A DNA stretch of 64,000 bases from Chitinophaga polysaccharea (GTDB lineage Bacteria > Bacteroidota > Bacteroidia > Chitinophagales > Chitinophagaceae). Under the pieces are notes generated by a model. It saw only the letters and a list, made by a program, of their open reading frames with translations, had not been told where the DNA came from and ran no database searches. Where the stretch lies: NCBI RefSeq assembly GCF_007829335.1, contig NZ_VIWO01000014.1:47738-111737 (forward strand). Reading direction: 5' to 3'. This document shows positions 34,832-45,300 of the stretch, piece after piece; positions within the stretch are counted from its first letter, which is position 1, and each line of letters begins with the position of its first letter. The translations under genes were made by a program, and so were the position numbers.

Positions 34832-36829
34832 TTACTTTTTAATGATGGTAAAAGCAGTTCTCCTGTTCTTTTGTCTTCCTTCCGGGTTGTCGCTGCCATC
34901 TTCCAATGTGTTGGGTGCTATTGGTTGCGTGGCGCCATAGCCAATGTAAGTGAGCCTGTTCCGGTCGATGCCTTTGCTGACCAGGTAATCTACACAACTC
35001 TTTGCACGGGCTTCCGAGAGGCGCTGGTTCAGTGCCGCGGAGCCTTTGCTGTCGGTATGTGCACTTAGTTCTATGTGCATGTCTGGGTGGGCGTTGAGGA
35101 GGTCCACGAGTTTATCCAGCGAAGCATAAGAGGCTTCCTGTAAAGTGGCTTTGCTGAAATCGTAGTACACATTTTCCAGTACCACGGGCGCTTCCGGCGT
35201 GGTGAGTTTCACGAGGCATAGTATCGGCACCGTCATAGCGGTTGTGTCGTCATTAGCCGGCAGGGGTATCTGCAGTGAGTTTGTCGTATACCCATCGGCA
35301 TTGGCAACTGCTTTTAAGGGCAGGAAATCCGGGATGGTGAAAGCGTAGCTGCCGTCTGTGCCGGTTTGTTGGGTAAATACCACTTTATTACTGACGGTAT
35401 CTACAATATTAACGGCGACGCCGGCCAGCGGTGTTTGGTTGTCGCAGGATACAACCGTGCCGCTGAGTTGTTTTAACGGCCGGTTTTTATGCACGAAGAA
35501 TAATTCCAGGCAGCATTCGGCGGCCCGGTCGGTGCCCAGCAACACTTCATCCAGCAGGTTTTTATTATTGCTCCTGCTGGTGAAATAGATATCGTCTTTT
35601 ACCGAGTTCACCGGGTAGCCCATATTCACCGGTGCTTTCCAGCTACCGATATTTCCTTTGGAAGAGAAGAAATCATAGCCTCCCATGCCGATCCGGTTAT
35701 CCGCCGAAAAGATCAGGGTGCCGGTGGCGGCGTGGTAGAATGGCGCCTGTTCGTTGCCGGCGGTGTTGATCACTGCACCCAGGTTAGCCGTTTGCAGCGG
35801 CTTGCCGCTTTCATCGAGGATAGCATACCATAGGTCGAAACCACCGTATCCATCGGCCCTGTCACTGGCGTACAACAATGTTTTGCCATCTCCCAAAAGA
35901 TATGGTTGCTGGGTATTATTACCCGCGGTGTTTACCATGGCATCCATGGGGACCGGGTCATTCCAGTGGTCGCCGTTTTTGCGGGAGAGGTAGATGGACG
36001 ATATTTTTCTGCCATGATCTATATGCCAGCGGGTGAGGAACAACATTTGCCCGTCGGGCGACAAGCAGGCCGCGCCCTGGTGCAGTCCCTCCGGCTGATC
36101 CAGCCGCAACAGGCGGATATTGGACACCTGACCGGCTTCATAATCGGCTGTATACAGGCGGTTGATATACGTATGATTTTTCTGGAAGGAACTATCGGGC
36201 CGGGTAGAGGTAAAGATCAGGTTGCTGCCATTGCTCCACAGGGGGGCGTAACTGGCGCCGGTGGTGTTTAAAGACGCCGGCGCTTTTGTTACTTTGTACT
36301 CCGACAGATCTTTTTTATTTAACTGGGCGGTGATAAATTCCAGGTTTTGCAATTCCCTTTTCGCCGATTCAGCAAATTTATCGTTGGCGCCGTAACTATT
36401 CAGGAAGTTACGGAATGCCTGGGCTGCTTCTTCATATTTAGCCAGCGCCCGCAGGGATACGGCATAGTAATAGGCAGCCAGCGGGAAACTGGTTTTATCC
36501 AATTCCATCACCGACTCATAATGCGGGGCGGCCTTGCCATAGTTATGCAGGTTACGGTAACTCTCGGCCAGCTTATAAACGGCCTGTTGCTCGCTGCTTA
36601 CTTTTACTGTTTTATTTTTGGTAACAGATACCGCCGCATAAGGCTTATAGGTATCGGGTTTCACGGTTTTGTTACGGGAGCCGAGATACTTTTCATAGTA
36701 AGTAGCCGCCGAATTGTAATCAGCTTTGCTGTAGTATTGATCTGCTGCTTTGAGGTAGTTATACGTGAACTGCGCGTACGACGCCATGGCCGATAACAAC
36801 ACTGCGGACGTGAAAAATATTTTTTTCAT
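34832..36829 (-). CDS. OmpA family protein with TPR, PD40 and carboxypeptidase-regulatory-like domains (PorE-like)
   Basis: A 665-residue protein. After a signal peptide ('SAVLLSAMASYAQ') come TPR helices (about 20-175), PD40 blades (about 200-430, 'GKTLLYASDRADGYGGFDLW'), a carboxypeptidase-regulatory-like beta domain (about 455-530, 'LSGTVVSCDNQTPLAGVAV') and a C-terminal OmpA domain ('ELSAHTDSKGS', 'LSEARAKSCVDYL', 'NRRTAFTI'). This TPR-WD40-CRD-OmpA order is that of PorE. The ATG at 36829 begins the signal peptide; the frame opens 18 codons earlier. It sits between two PorP/SprF genes. Confidence 0.9.
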   Translation of the reverse strand: MKKIFFTSAVLLSAMASYAQFTYNYLKAADQYYSKADYNSAATYYEKYLGSRNKTVKPDTYKPYAAVSVTKNKTVKVSSEQQAVYKLAESYRNLHNYGKAAPHYESVMELDKTSFPLAAYYYAVSLRALAKYEEAAQAFRNFLNSYGANDKFAESAKRELQNLEFITAQLNKKDLSEYKVTKAPASLNTTGASYAPLWSNGSNLIFTSTRPDSSFQKNHTYINRLYTADYEAGQVSNIRLLRLDQPEGLHQGAACLSPDGQMLFLTRWHIDHGRKISSIYLSRKNGDHWNDPVPMDAMVNTAGNNTQQPYLLGDGKTLLYASDRADGYGGFDLWYAILDESGKPLQTANLGAVINTAGNEQAPFYHAATGTLIFSADNRIGMGGYDFFSSKGNIGSWKAPVNMGYPVNSVKDDIYFTSRSNNKNLLDEVLLGTDRAAECCLELFFVHKNRPLKQLSGTVVSCDNQTPLAGVAVNIVDTVSNKVVFTQQTGTDGSYAFTIPDFLPLKAVANADGYTTNSLQIPLPANDDTTAMTVPILCLVKLTTPEAPVVLENVYYDFSKATLQEASYASLDKLVDLLNAHPDMHIELSAHTDSKGSAALNQRLSEARAKSCVDYLVSKGIDRNRLTYIGYGATQPIAPNTLEDGSDNPEGRQKNRRTAFTIIKK

Positions 36830-36854
36830 GAGATACTGTTGCTTTAAAGGTTGA

Positions 36855-37859
36855 TTACAATCTTGGACAAACGAATTCCACATCAGGTGTTCTTACCGAT
36901 CTGCGGCCGATGAACGTCAGCGAGATTTCAAAGCTGTTGGAGCCATGCGCCATTTTGCTGAGGTCAGAAGTATTGATATCATAGCTGGCGCCCAACATCA
37001 TGTTTTTGTAAATGAATCCTGCATGCGTGGTAATGGCATCTTTATACCGGTAGTTCAGTCCCAGTAGGAAATCGGTACCAGCGGCGGCATTCAGCTGACC
37101 ATAAGCGCCGATCATTTTTTCCTGGGCGGGACCCTGTTGCATAAAGAGGAAGTTGGGGGTAATACTCAGTATATCCGATAACGTTAATTTTACGCCACCG
37201 TGTACATTAAAGCGCATCGGGAAGCGGGCATCTCCTTTTGCACTGAACTGGTCCTGTGGTTTTGTGAGATGCATAACGGAGAAGCCGCCATAGATATTGA
37301 ATTTTTTTCCCGGTGTGGCATCATAGTATAATGCGCCTGCGCCTGCATCAAAGGAAGCGGCTGAAGTACGTGTAAGCGCATCGGACACTGGATTGCCGGG
37401 GTTGTAGCCGGTTACCGGGTTCCATTGCTCTCCATATGTAAGCTTGGAGGGATCAAATTTGCGTTGTATAAAACCTAGTTGCAATCCAAAGTTCAGCTGG
37501 TGATAATGCGACGCATCCAGCTTTACGCCGGTATAGGCAGCACTCACATAAGCGGTGGTATAGTTGTATCCACCATCGCCGGCGGTTTGATTTAATACGC
37601 TGGCGCCGATGTTGATATTACGGCTGGTTGGTATTTCGCCACTCACGCCATAGGTCTTAAACGGACTGATGTTGCCCCACTGGGTACGGTAAATGGCTGC
37701 CACCCGGTAGTCACCGTCAAATACACCGGTTAATGCAGGGTTTAACCACGACGGATATACGTAGTACTGCGAAAAGTGAGGGTCTGTTTGTGCCATCAGC
37801 CGGGTGCCGGTGCATGTGGCCACAACAAGGAGGACTAAGGTTGCAATGATCGTTCTCAT
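36855..37859 (-). CDS. PorP/SprF family type IX secretion membrane protein
   Basis: A 334-residue protein with signal peptide ('LVLLVVATCTGTRLMAQ') and opening 'PHFSQYYVYPSWLNPALTG'; the final strand is 'NSFEISLTFIG'. It follows the type B CTD adhesin by 31 bases, the usual cargo-partner arrangement. Confidence 0.92.
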   Translation of the reverse strand: MRTIIATLVLLVVATCTGTRLMAQTDPHFSQYYVYPSWLNPALTGVFDGDYRVAAIYRTQWGNISPFKTYGVSGEIPTSRNINIGASVLNQTAGDGGYNYTTAYVSAAYTGVKLDASHYHQLNFGLQLGFIQRKFDPSKLTYGEQWNPVTGYNPGNPVSDALTRTSAASFDAGAGALYYDATPGKKFNIYGGFSVMHLTKPQDQFSAKGDARFPMRFNVHGGVKLTLSDILSITPNFLFMQQGPAQEKMIGAYGQLNAAAGTDFLLGLNYRYKDAITTHAGFIYKNMMLGASYDINTSDLSKMAHGSNSFEISLTFIGRRSVRTPDVEFVCPRL

Positions 37860-37890
37860 TTACAATATGATTTTATGTGAATGATTTACT

Positions 37891-40800
37891 TTACCTGATA
37901 ATTGTTACATAACCTGTTATAGGTGCCATGCCTGCCCGGAGCCGGATTACATAATAGTAAGTGGCCATAGGGAGTACGTTGCCTTTGAACCGGCCGTCCC
38001 ACGGTACGTTGTAACCGGTAGAACGGTAAATTCTTTCTCCATACCTGTTGAATACTTCCACGGTACTTTCTGCATAATCAGCCAGGTTGGTGATGATCCA
38101 GGTATCGTTGATGTTATCGCCATTGGGAGAGAAAGCTGTTGGAGGTGCAACGGGTTTCAGCACTTTCACCGTCATGCCGTCACGCGCTACACAACCGTGT
38201 TTGCCGATAGCGGTCAGCGTATAGGCGGCATCGTGCATTGCGGGTATTACCGGCGACAACAATGTTGGGTTGGGGAAGTCGGCGGCTGGCTCCCAGGCGA
38301 ATTGCAGGTTTACCGAGTCGTTGGCTACCGGTTTAAAACTGATGATAGTGCCTTGTGGTACCACAAATGAAGGCCCCGCATCGATCACCGGTTGCAGGTA
38401 AACGATAACAGTGCCATTATATGCAGCCGAGCCACAGCCCGACTGGTTGGATACCTGTAACTGCACGCTGTATTCGCCGGGCGCAGTATATTTTTTCACG
38501 GGGTTTTGATCGGTAGAAACAGCGCCATCGCCAAAGCTCCACTGCCATTTGTTGATAGTGCCGGTGGCGTCTGTGCTTTGATCCGTGAATACGTTATCTG
38601 TGCCCTGGCAAAGGGTGTCTGGTGTTACTTTAAAGGAAGCCGTTGGCTGTCCGAAGAAAGCGCTCAGCGTTTTGGTAGCCGAATCTTGACAGCCGTAAGG
38701 GCTGGTGGCTATCAGCTTTACATCAAATGGTCCGAACGCTTTGTACTGCCAGGTAGGATCTTTGGTGGCAGCGCCGGCGCCACCGTCGCCAAAGTTCCAT
38801 TGGTAGGCCAGGCTTGTTTTATCTTTTATCTTAGTGAGATTGATAAAAGCAGCGTTGCCATCCGGCATACATACTTTGGCCGGTAAACTGAAATCTACTA
38901 CGGGTAAAGGGTGTACCAGCACCGCAACTTTGGCCGTATCACTGGTACAGTTATGATCACTTACCGCCACCAGCTTCACGAGGTAGTTGCTGTCTTTCTG
39001 ATAAGTGATGGTAAACGGATTGTTATTGGTGTTGTTTTTCAGCGTGCCGTCTGCCAGGTCCCATTTCCAGTTGGTAATGCTGCCGGTGGAAATAGTAGAC
39101 TGGTCGGTGAAGGTGGTGTTTTGACCCAGACACAGATCCGCAGCGGCGGTAAAGGCCGCTGCAGGTTTAGGATATACTACCATGGTAGTGGAGATAGAAT
39201 CGGCGCAACCACTATCGGTGTTAAATATGTACCAGATGGTATGCGTGCCCGTGCCTGCGACGGCAGGCGTAAAGTTGCCACTTGAATCGGTGGCTGGTCC
39301 GCGGTAGTAGCCCTTTCCGGTTACGCCGTTCTGGATGGTTGCCTTACCGATGGCTACTGTACCCGGCGTATTTACACAAACACCGGTCAGTGCCGCATAC
39401 GCCAGCTGCGGTTTTAATTTAAAGGTAGCCGTTACCGTAGTATCTTTCGTACAACCTTTATCGGTAGTAACACTATATTTAATGGAATAGGTGCCAAACT
39501 TTGTATAGGCGTGCGTAGGATCTTTCAGTACAGACGTATTCGGGTTTGTTCCCGTTGCATTGGCGTCTCCGAAATTCCAGGCATGTGCAGTCAGTGTTTG
39601 CGCATCCGGCACTATGGCGCCACTGGTAAACTGCACCAAACCTCCAACAGGCAGGCAGTCGCCCGGGTAGCTGAACAGTGGTGTGGGTTTGGCATATACC
39701 GTTAGGGTTTTAGACACGGTGTCGCTCACACACAGGTCACTTACTTTTACTACATGCTTTATAGTGTAGGTATTATGATCTTTGTAGGTAATCGTTTGCG
39801 CGGCGCCGGTGGTGGCAGTTAATACGGAATCGTTACCGAAATTCCAGTACCACGATTTCAGTGGAGCGGTGCCGCCATATGTGGAGTTGTCGGTAATTTT
39901 CAACACACCGGCTTCGCAGAGCATTGCTGCATCTGTAGTGAATGTGGCTACGGGCTTAGCTACGGTCGCCACCTGGAAGGCAGTGTCTCCCACACAACCA
40001 TCCCTTGATATAACGGTCAGCTTTATGGCGGAAGTGCCTACCGGGAATACTTTGCCTACCTTTATGCCGCTGTCTTTTACCGGTCCGGGGAATTCCCAGT
40101 TCCATCGGTCAATCAACGGATCTTTCAGGCTGGTATCTCCCTTAAAATATACAGTGTCCAGCGTACAACCGGTATGCGCATAGGTCATTACGGCACGGGG
40201 CTTGCCTTTCACCAATATAGTAAAGCCTACTTTCTCCGTGTTGTTACAGTTTTCGATGCTGGGGTGTGTTGACATTACCGGGATATCATATTCCCCGATA
40301 GTGCTGAACTGGTAAGTGCCGGGCAAGGAGTATTTATAGTAGGTAATACCATTGATCAGCACAGTGCCCGTACTTACCGGTGTGTTCACAGTTACATCTG
40401 CATTCGGTGTAATAACAGTACCGAGGGAGCTGAGTTTCCACACCATTTTGGTAGGTTTATAAGCCATTAAAATGGACAGCTCTACCGGCGTATTGGTACA
40501 GGTGAAGTCATTGGATGTTTTAGAGGTATCATAACTGTTATGGATAGATCCTACTGCGTTGAGGTTATTGATCAGTGTACCGGCGTTGTAGCCATAGCTT
40601 TCCACACTACCCAAACCATAGGTGACGGCGGTAAATGCGGAGTCGCTGCTTACAATACACTGCGCGGGAGCGGCTGGCCATCGTTTTATCACTACCGTGT
40701 AACCGTTGAGGTTAGGGTGTGGATAAGCAAAGTCATATAAGGGACTGCCATCTATACGCAGAGAGGTCAGGCCTGCCGTAGGAATGATCATGGTGAGATA

Positions 40801-42000
40801 GTTGGTTTCTATAAATTCCCGGTCGTTTCGATAAAACCCTATTCTTTTAATGGCCTGTTCCACCGGGCTTAAGTATACCATTTCCGGATCGCCAAGTCCG
40901 CTGTTGTTGCCACAGGCGCCTGACGATGCCATAAACTGTGCTACCAGCACAGGTTTATTAGATTCAATGTAATCGGCCGTATTGCTGACAAACTCGTAGT
41001 ATGAATTGGCGATCAGGCCGGTGAGGATGACGCCATTCCGTTTTACGATAGTAGCAGGATCTTTTACTGCTACTTTGTAGATATTATATTGCAGGGTGGA
41101 GGGCATATCGTCTTCTGAAGTAGGCGCCGTCAGGTAACGTTTACCCCATGCCTGGAAAGGGAAGATTTGCTGGATATTATTATCACCGCTGCTGCTGCTG
41201 TTGTTACAGGTGATAGCAGTGCGACTGCTGCCGGAGAATACCGCTACGGGGTAACATTGCCCCATGGGGTTGCCGATAGACTTGATAGTGGTACCTGTCA
41301 ACTGACGCCCGACGCCACCGCCAAGGGAGGCGCCTACCAGCTGGTAAATATCGCCACGGTTCAGCGTAACCGTAAAAGGTACGCCAGCGGGGCGGCCATT
41401 ACGGGTAAGTACCGAAGGCGTAATTTCCACCACGGTATTATTCTGGTTGGCAATCACAAACATCCAGGAAAAACAGTCGTCTGCATAATTCTGCATACTG
41501 TTGACTGAAATATAGGAGTAGCCCCAGGTTTCTTCCGGCATAAGCATGGTAGCACCGGAAGAGGCGCTGCCATAGATATGTGCATAGGCTACGATAGGTA
41601 CATTGCTTTGTATGTGAATAGACTTACCGGTAAAAATACCTTCCCCGCCGGTGCCACCAAAAGAAGGGGGGAGGGAATAAAGCCTGGCATCATTGGCGCC
41701 TGATTTTGGAATCAGGTCCGATGCAATCACGGTATTAGCCGGGATGTTGTAAGTACGTGTCCAGGCAGTACCGGTGATGCTAACGGTGACGGTAGCCGGC
41801 TGTTCAGCACTGAGATACAGGATCATTTCCTGGCTGTTGCTTTGACCCATTTCCATGAACTGATGGTGTCCGTAGCCCACCCAGAAATCCTTCCCTTTGT
41901 TGGAAAGATTCTGGGCGTATGCAACATTGGCTACGAACTCAAACAGGATGAGGGATATGGCAATCAAATGTGCTTTGTAATATATTAGATTGGTTGACAT
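37891..42000 (-). CDS. Large T9SS type B adhesin with IgGFc-binding-like and PKD domains
   Basis: A 1369-residue secreted protein. Signal peptide about 1-30; IgGFc-binding-protein-like N-terminal domain about 33-480 ('DFWVGYGHHQFMEMGQ', 'VAYAHIYGSASSGATMLMPE', 'SYGYNAGTLINNLNAVGS'); a series of PKD-type beta-sandwiches with 'WNFGD' or 'WKWDLADG' cores (about 600-1250); and a C-terminal type B CTD ('AFSPNGDNINDTW', 'VFNRYGERIY', 'GYVTIIR'). The front is clearly related to the middle of the giant protein at 42392. It is probably exported by type IX secretion with the PorP/SprF protein encoded next. The frame opens with a TTG at 42009; the ATG at 42000 is preferred. Confidence 0.9.
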   Translation of the reverse strand: MSTNLIYYKAHLIAISLILFEFVANVAYAQNLSNKGKDFWVGYGHHQFMEMGQSNSQEMILYLSAEQPATVTVSITGTAWTRTYNIPANTVIASDLIPKSGANDARLYSLPPSFGGTGGEGIFTGKSIHIQSNVPIVAYAHIYGSASSGATMLMPEETWGYSYISVNSMQNYADDCFSWMFVIANQNNTVVEITPSVLTRNGRPAGVPFTVTLNRGDIYQLVGASLGGGVGRQLTGTTIKSIGNPMGQCYPVAVFSGSSRTAITCNNSSSSGDNNIQQIFPFQAWGKRYLTAPTSEDDMPSTLQYNIYKVAVKDPATIVKRNGVILTGLIANSYYEFVSNTADYIESNKPVLVAQFMASSGACGNNSGLGDPEMVYLSPVEQAIKRIGFYRNDREFIETNYLTMIIPTAGLTSLRIDGSPLYDFAYPHPNLNGYTVVIKRWPAAPAQCIVSSDSAFTAVTYGLGSVESYGYNAGTLINNLNAVGSIHNSYDTSKTSNDFTCTNTPVELSILMAYKPTKMVWKLSSLGTVITPNADVTVNTPVSTGTVLINGITYYKYSLPGTYQFSTIGEYDIPVMSTHPSIENCNNTEKVGFTILVKGKPRAVMTYAHTGCTLDTVYFKGDTSLKDPLIDRWNWEFPGPVKDSGIKVGKVFPVGTSAIKLTVISRDGCVGDTAFQVATVAKPVATFTTDAAMLCEAGVLKITDNSTYGGTAPLKSWYWNFGNDSVLTATTGAAQTITYKDHNTYTIKHVVKVSDLCVSDTVSKTLTVYAKPTPLFSYPGDCLPVGGLVQFTSGAIVPDAQTLTAHAWNFGDANATGTNPNTSVLKDPTHAYTKFGTYSIKYSVTTDKGCTKDTTVTATFKLKPQLAYAALTGVCVNTPGTVAIGKATIQNGVTGKGYYRGPATDSSGNFTPAVAGTGTHTIWYIFNTDSGCADSISTTMVVYPKPAAAFTAAADLCLGQNTTFTDQSTISTGSITNWKWDLADGTLKNNTNNNPFTITYQKDSNYLVKLVAVSDHNCTSDTAKVAVLVHPLPVVDFSLPAKVCMPDGNAAFINLTKIKDKTSLAYQWNFGDGGAGAATKDPTWQYKAFGPFDVKLIATSPYGCQDSATKTLSAFFGQPTASFKVTPDTLCQGTDNVFTDQSTDATGTINKWQWSFGDGAVSTDQNPVKKYTAPGEYSVQLQVSNQSGCGSAAYNGTVIVYLQPVIDAGPSFVVPQGTIISFKPVANDSVNLQFAWEPAADFPNPTLLSPVIPAMHDAAYTLTAIGKHGCVARDGMTVKVLKPVAPPTAFSPNGDNINDTWIITNLADYAESTVEVFNRYGERIYRSTGYNVPWDGRFKGNVLPMATYYYVIRLRAGMAPITGYVTIIR

Positions 42001-42027
42001 CTGCTTCAATTTTTCATATTGAAATGA

Positions 42028-42381
42028 TTACTGTTTGATGATCATCTTCGACGTCCGGGTACCATCTTCAAAGATGGTGTTCAGCATATATGCTCCGTTC
42101 TTTATATCCTGCACATACAGCTGGTTGTGTTTGCCGCAGGAGGCAACTTTTTTAATGGTTCTGCCGTCCATGGCGTAGAGTATCAGTTGCTGAATGGGTT
42201 TGCGCGACCGTATATTCAAGGAGGCCATTACCGGGTTCGGATATACGAGCACTGATCTGCTGTTGCCTGCGATACTGTCTATTTCCTGGGGAGGCAGGAT
42301 GGTTGCATTGGCACGAGGCCAATGCAACATTATCATACATCCTGCGGCAAGCGACAGTTTTGCTATGCTGATTTTTTTCAT
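42028..42381 (-). CDS. Short secreted protein made almost only of a T9SS type A sorting domain
   Basis: A 117-residue protein: signal peptide about 1-27, a ~20-residue linker, then a type A CTD ('VLVYPNPVMASLNIRS', 'LYAMDGRTIKKV', 'YVQDIKNGAYML', 'RTSKMIIKQ'). It has no room for a cargo domain. It lies 10 bases after the giant adhesin and 27 before the next, so it is co-transcribed with type B cargo. It might occupy the type A export or attachment machinery, be a subunit of a surface complex, or be the tail left after loss of a cargo domain. Confidence 0.85.
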   Translation of the reverse strand: MKKISIAKLSLAAGCMIMLHWPRANATILPPQEIDSIAGNSRSVLVYPNPVMASLNIRSRKPIQQLILYAMDGRTIKKVASCGKHNQLYVQDIKNGAYMLNTIFEDGTRTSKMIIKQ

Positions 42382-42391
42382 ACAACTGCTT

Positions 42392-45300
42392 TTAACGGAT
42401 CAGGTTAATGACTCCTTTCTTTTCTGTTTTACTTCCATCGGTAAGGGTAAGATGACATACATAGATATACACGCCGGAAGGCAATGCTTTCCCTTTGTAT
42501 TGGCCATCCCAGCCCGTTGTCTGGTTGTTGGATTCGAATACTTTTTCGCCCCACTGGTCAAAAATGGTCATGTGCATTTGTTTGATGATATAGCCATATA
42601 CCAGCAGCACGTCATTTTTACCATCGTTGTTTGGCGTAAACGTATTTGGAATGTAGATGCCGTCAGGTAACGTTTTACCTTCTGCAGGCAATGATTCCTT
42701 GTCTTCGCAGCCTTTTGCGCGTACAATCAGTTTTACGGTCTGTACCGGTTGTAAGCCGCTGATAATGTGTACCAGTCCTTCTCTGCCGGATGAAGGCAGG
42801 GTCCAGGTAGTACCGCCGTCAACCGATACCTCATAACTGGTGGCGTTAGCTATTGCCTTCCATTTAAACCGGATCATATTCACGCCTATGCTGTCTACCG
42901 TTACTACCGGTGTAGCAAGTACCGGCAACACATGCACGATGGCTTTGGCGCGAACGGTGCCAGGGCATCCGTGGGTGAGCGTTTCGAGATAGTAGGTGCC
43001 ACCAGCTGCGATATTATTAATGGTATAATCGCTTCCGGTAAATAAGAGGTTACCTGCTACTGGTGCGTCGTACCAGTTATACAGTACGCCCGGTTCGGGG
43101 TTTTTGGCAGACAGGATTACGTTGGTACCACTGCAAACCGTCATGGAGTCTTTTACGATCTGAGCAACAGCGGGAGCATATACTTCCACTTCTTTGGTGG
43201 TATCTCCTACACAACCTTCAGCCGCTACAATGCTCAGTTTTACCTGTTTTATGCCTGGATATTTGTAATGTTTCAGGGTGTCTTTTGCCGTGCCCAAAGT
43301 AGAGTCACCAAAGTTCCATTTCCAGTTGCTGATTGCCACACCGTTGCTGGTAGCAGCGGTTCCTTTGAAGAGGGCGCCATCGTTTAAGCAGCCGGTGTAG
43401 TCAACACTGAAATTCACCACGGGGGCAGGGATTACTTTAATCTGCAGGATGCTTTCAAAGCTATTACTGCAGCTTTCAATATCGGGATGTGAAATCAGGA
43501 TAGGTACGTCGTACATGCCCGGTTTACTGAAGATATAATCTGCAGGTACGGTGAAGCGATAGTATTTACGGTCATTGCTGATCATAGAATCTACCGGTAC
43601 CGGGTTGTTCTGTACTATATCTGTTTTAGGCGCCAGATTGGCTACCTGGCTGAATTTCCAGGCGATGCTGGTTGGTTTTACCGGTATCAGCATAGAAAAC
43701 CGGAATGGTGTTTTAGCGCAGGTATAGGTGTTATTCTGACCACTGTTATTCATTACATTGTTGAATGAAGGCAGGATGTTCAGATTTTTTACCAAAGTAC
43801 CGGCGTTGTAACCGTAGCTTTCTACACTTCCGAGACCATAGGTGATAGCAGTAAATGCAGAGTCGCTGGTAACCGTACACTGTGCCGGTGCAGCAGGCCA
43901 GCGTTTTACTACTACCGTATAGCCTGTGGCGTTAGGATGTGGATACGTATGGTCGAAAGTAGCGCTGCCATCGATGAGCAGGGAAGACAGACCTCCTGTT
44001 GGTATAATAAGGGTCAGGTAATTGATGGTGATGGCTTCCTGGGTATTACGGTATAATCCTACTTTTTTGATGCCCTGTTCTACCGGGCTCAGATAGATCA
44101 TTTCCGGATCGCCACCACCGTCGGTATTGGCGCAGCTTCCGCTGGACGACATATATTGGGCTACCATGATAGGCTGATTAGCCTCGATATTGTCGGCGGT
44201 GTTGCTTTCAAACTGGTAGAACCGGTTGTTAATCAAACCTGTTAGTACCATACCATTTACTTTTACCTGGGTAGCAGGGTCTTTCACCAGTACGCGGTAT
44301 ATATTGGTCATAAAGGAGCTGGCGCCGCTGCTGTTGGAAGTTGGTGCGGTGAGGTACTTTTTACCCCATGCCTGTGACGGGAAGTTTTGCTGGATCAGGT
44401 TATCACCTGAGCTGCCTGTCTCTCCACCGCAACCAATGCCGGTACGGCTGCTGCCGGAAAATACGGCCATGGGGTAGCATTTACCATCTTCATTGATCAC
44501 TGATCTTACCCGGCTACCAGACAGATCATATCCATCGCTGCTGCCGCCTGGCATCATAGCACCCAGTACCTGGTACACTTCACCCTTGTTCAGTGTCACT
44601 GTGAACGTTGTATTGGCTGGCTTGCCGGCCAAGGTGGGTACCGAAGGAGTAATTTCTACTTTGGTATTGTCATAGTCGGCGATCACATAGAACCAGGAAT
44701 AGGTGTCATTACTGTAATTCTGCCTTGACGACAAGGTGGCATATTCATATCCATAAGTGCCTACCGGCAACAGCATGGTGGCACCGGAAGAAGCGCTGCC
44801 ATAGATATGCGCGTACGCAACAATGGGCACATCACTTTCTATACTGATGCCTTTATCTGACCACCCTTCTTCTATGAGACGGGCATCATTCAGTCCGTTC
44901 TTTGGTATAATCTCCGTAGTGATGGTTTTATTGGATGGAATATGATACACGCGTTCCCAGTTGGTACCATTGATACGAACGGTGACATTGGCAGAGTCCT
45001 GCGCATTGAGGTACAACACCATGTTCTGAGAATTATCGCCGGAGAAGAACTGGTGATGGCCATAGCCGACCCAGAACCGGGTGCCCCTGTTGGAACTGTC
45101 GGCCGGTTGTAATAATTGTGTATTGTTGGCGCCACCATTCAACCCGGTAAATTTATCCAGGAAGTGCAGCGAGCTATCCCTGATCACGTTCGGGATATCG
45201 TATACATGGCTCAGCGAATCGACTATCCAGGTATTGGCATTGTCGGTACGGCCCATCCTGATGTCTTTCTGACGCCTGATAAATCCTTGCCAGGGGTCGA

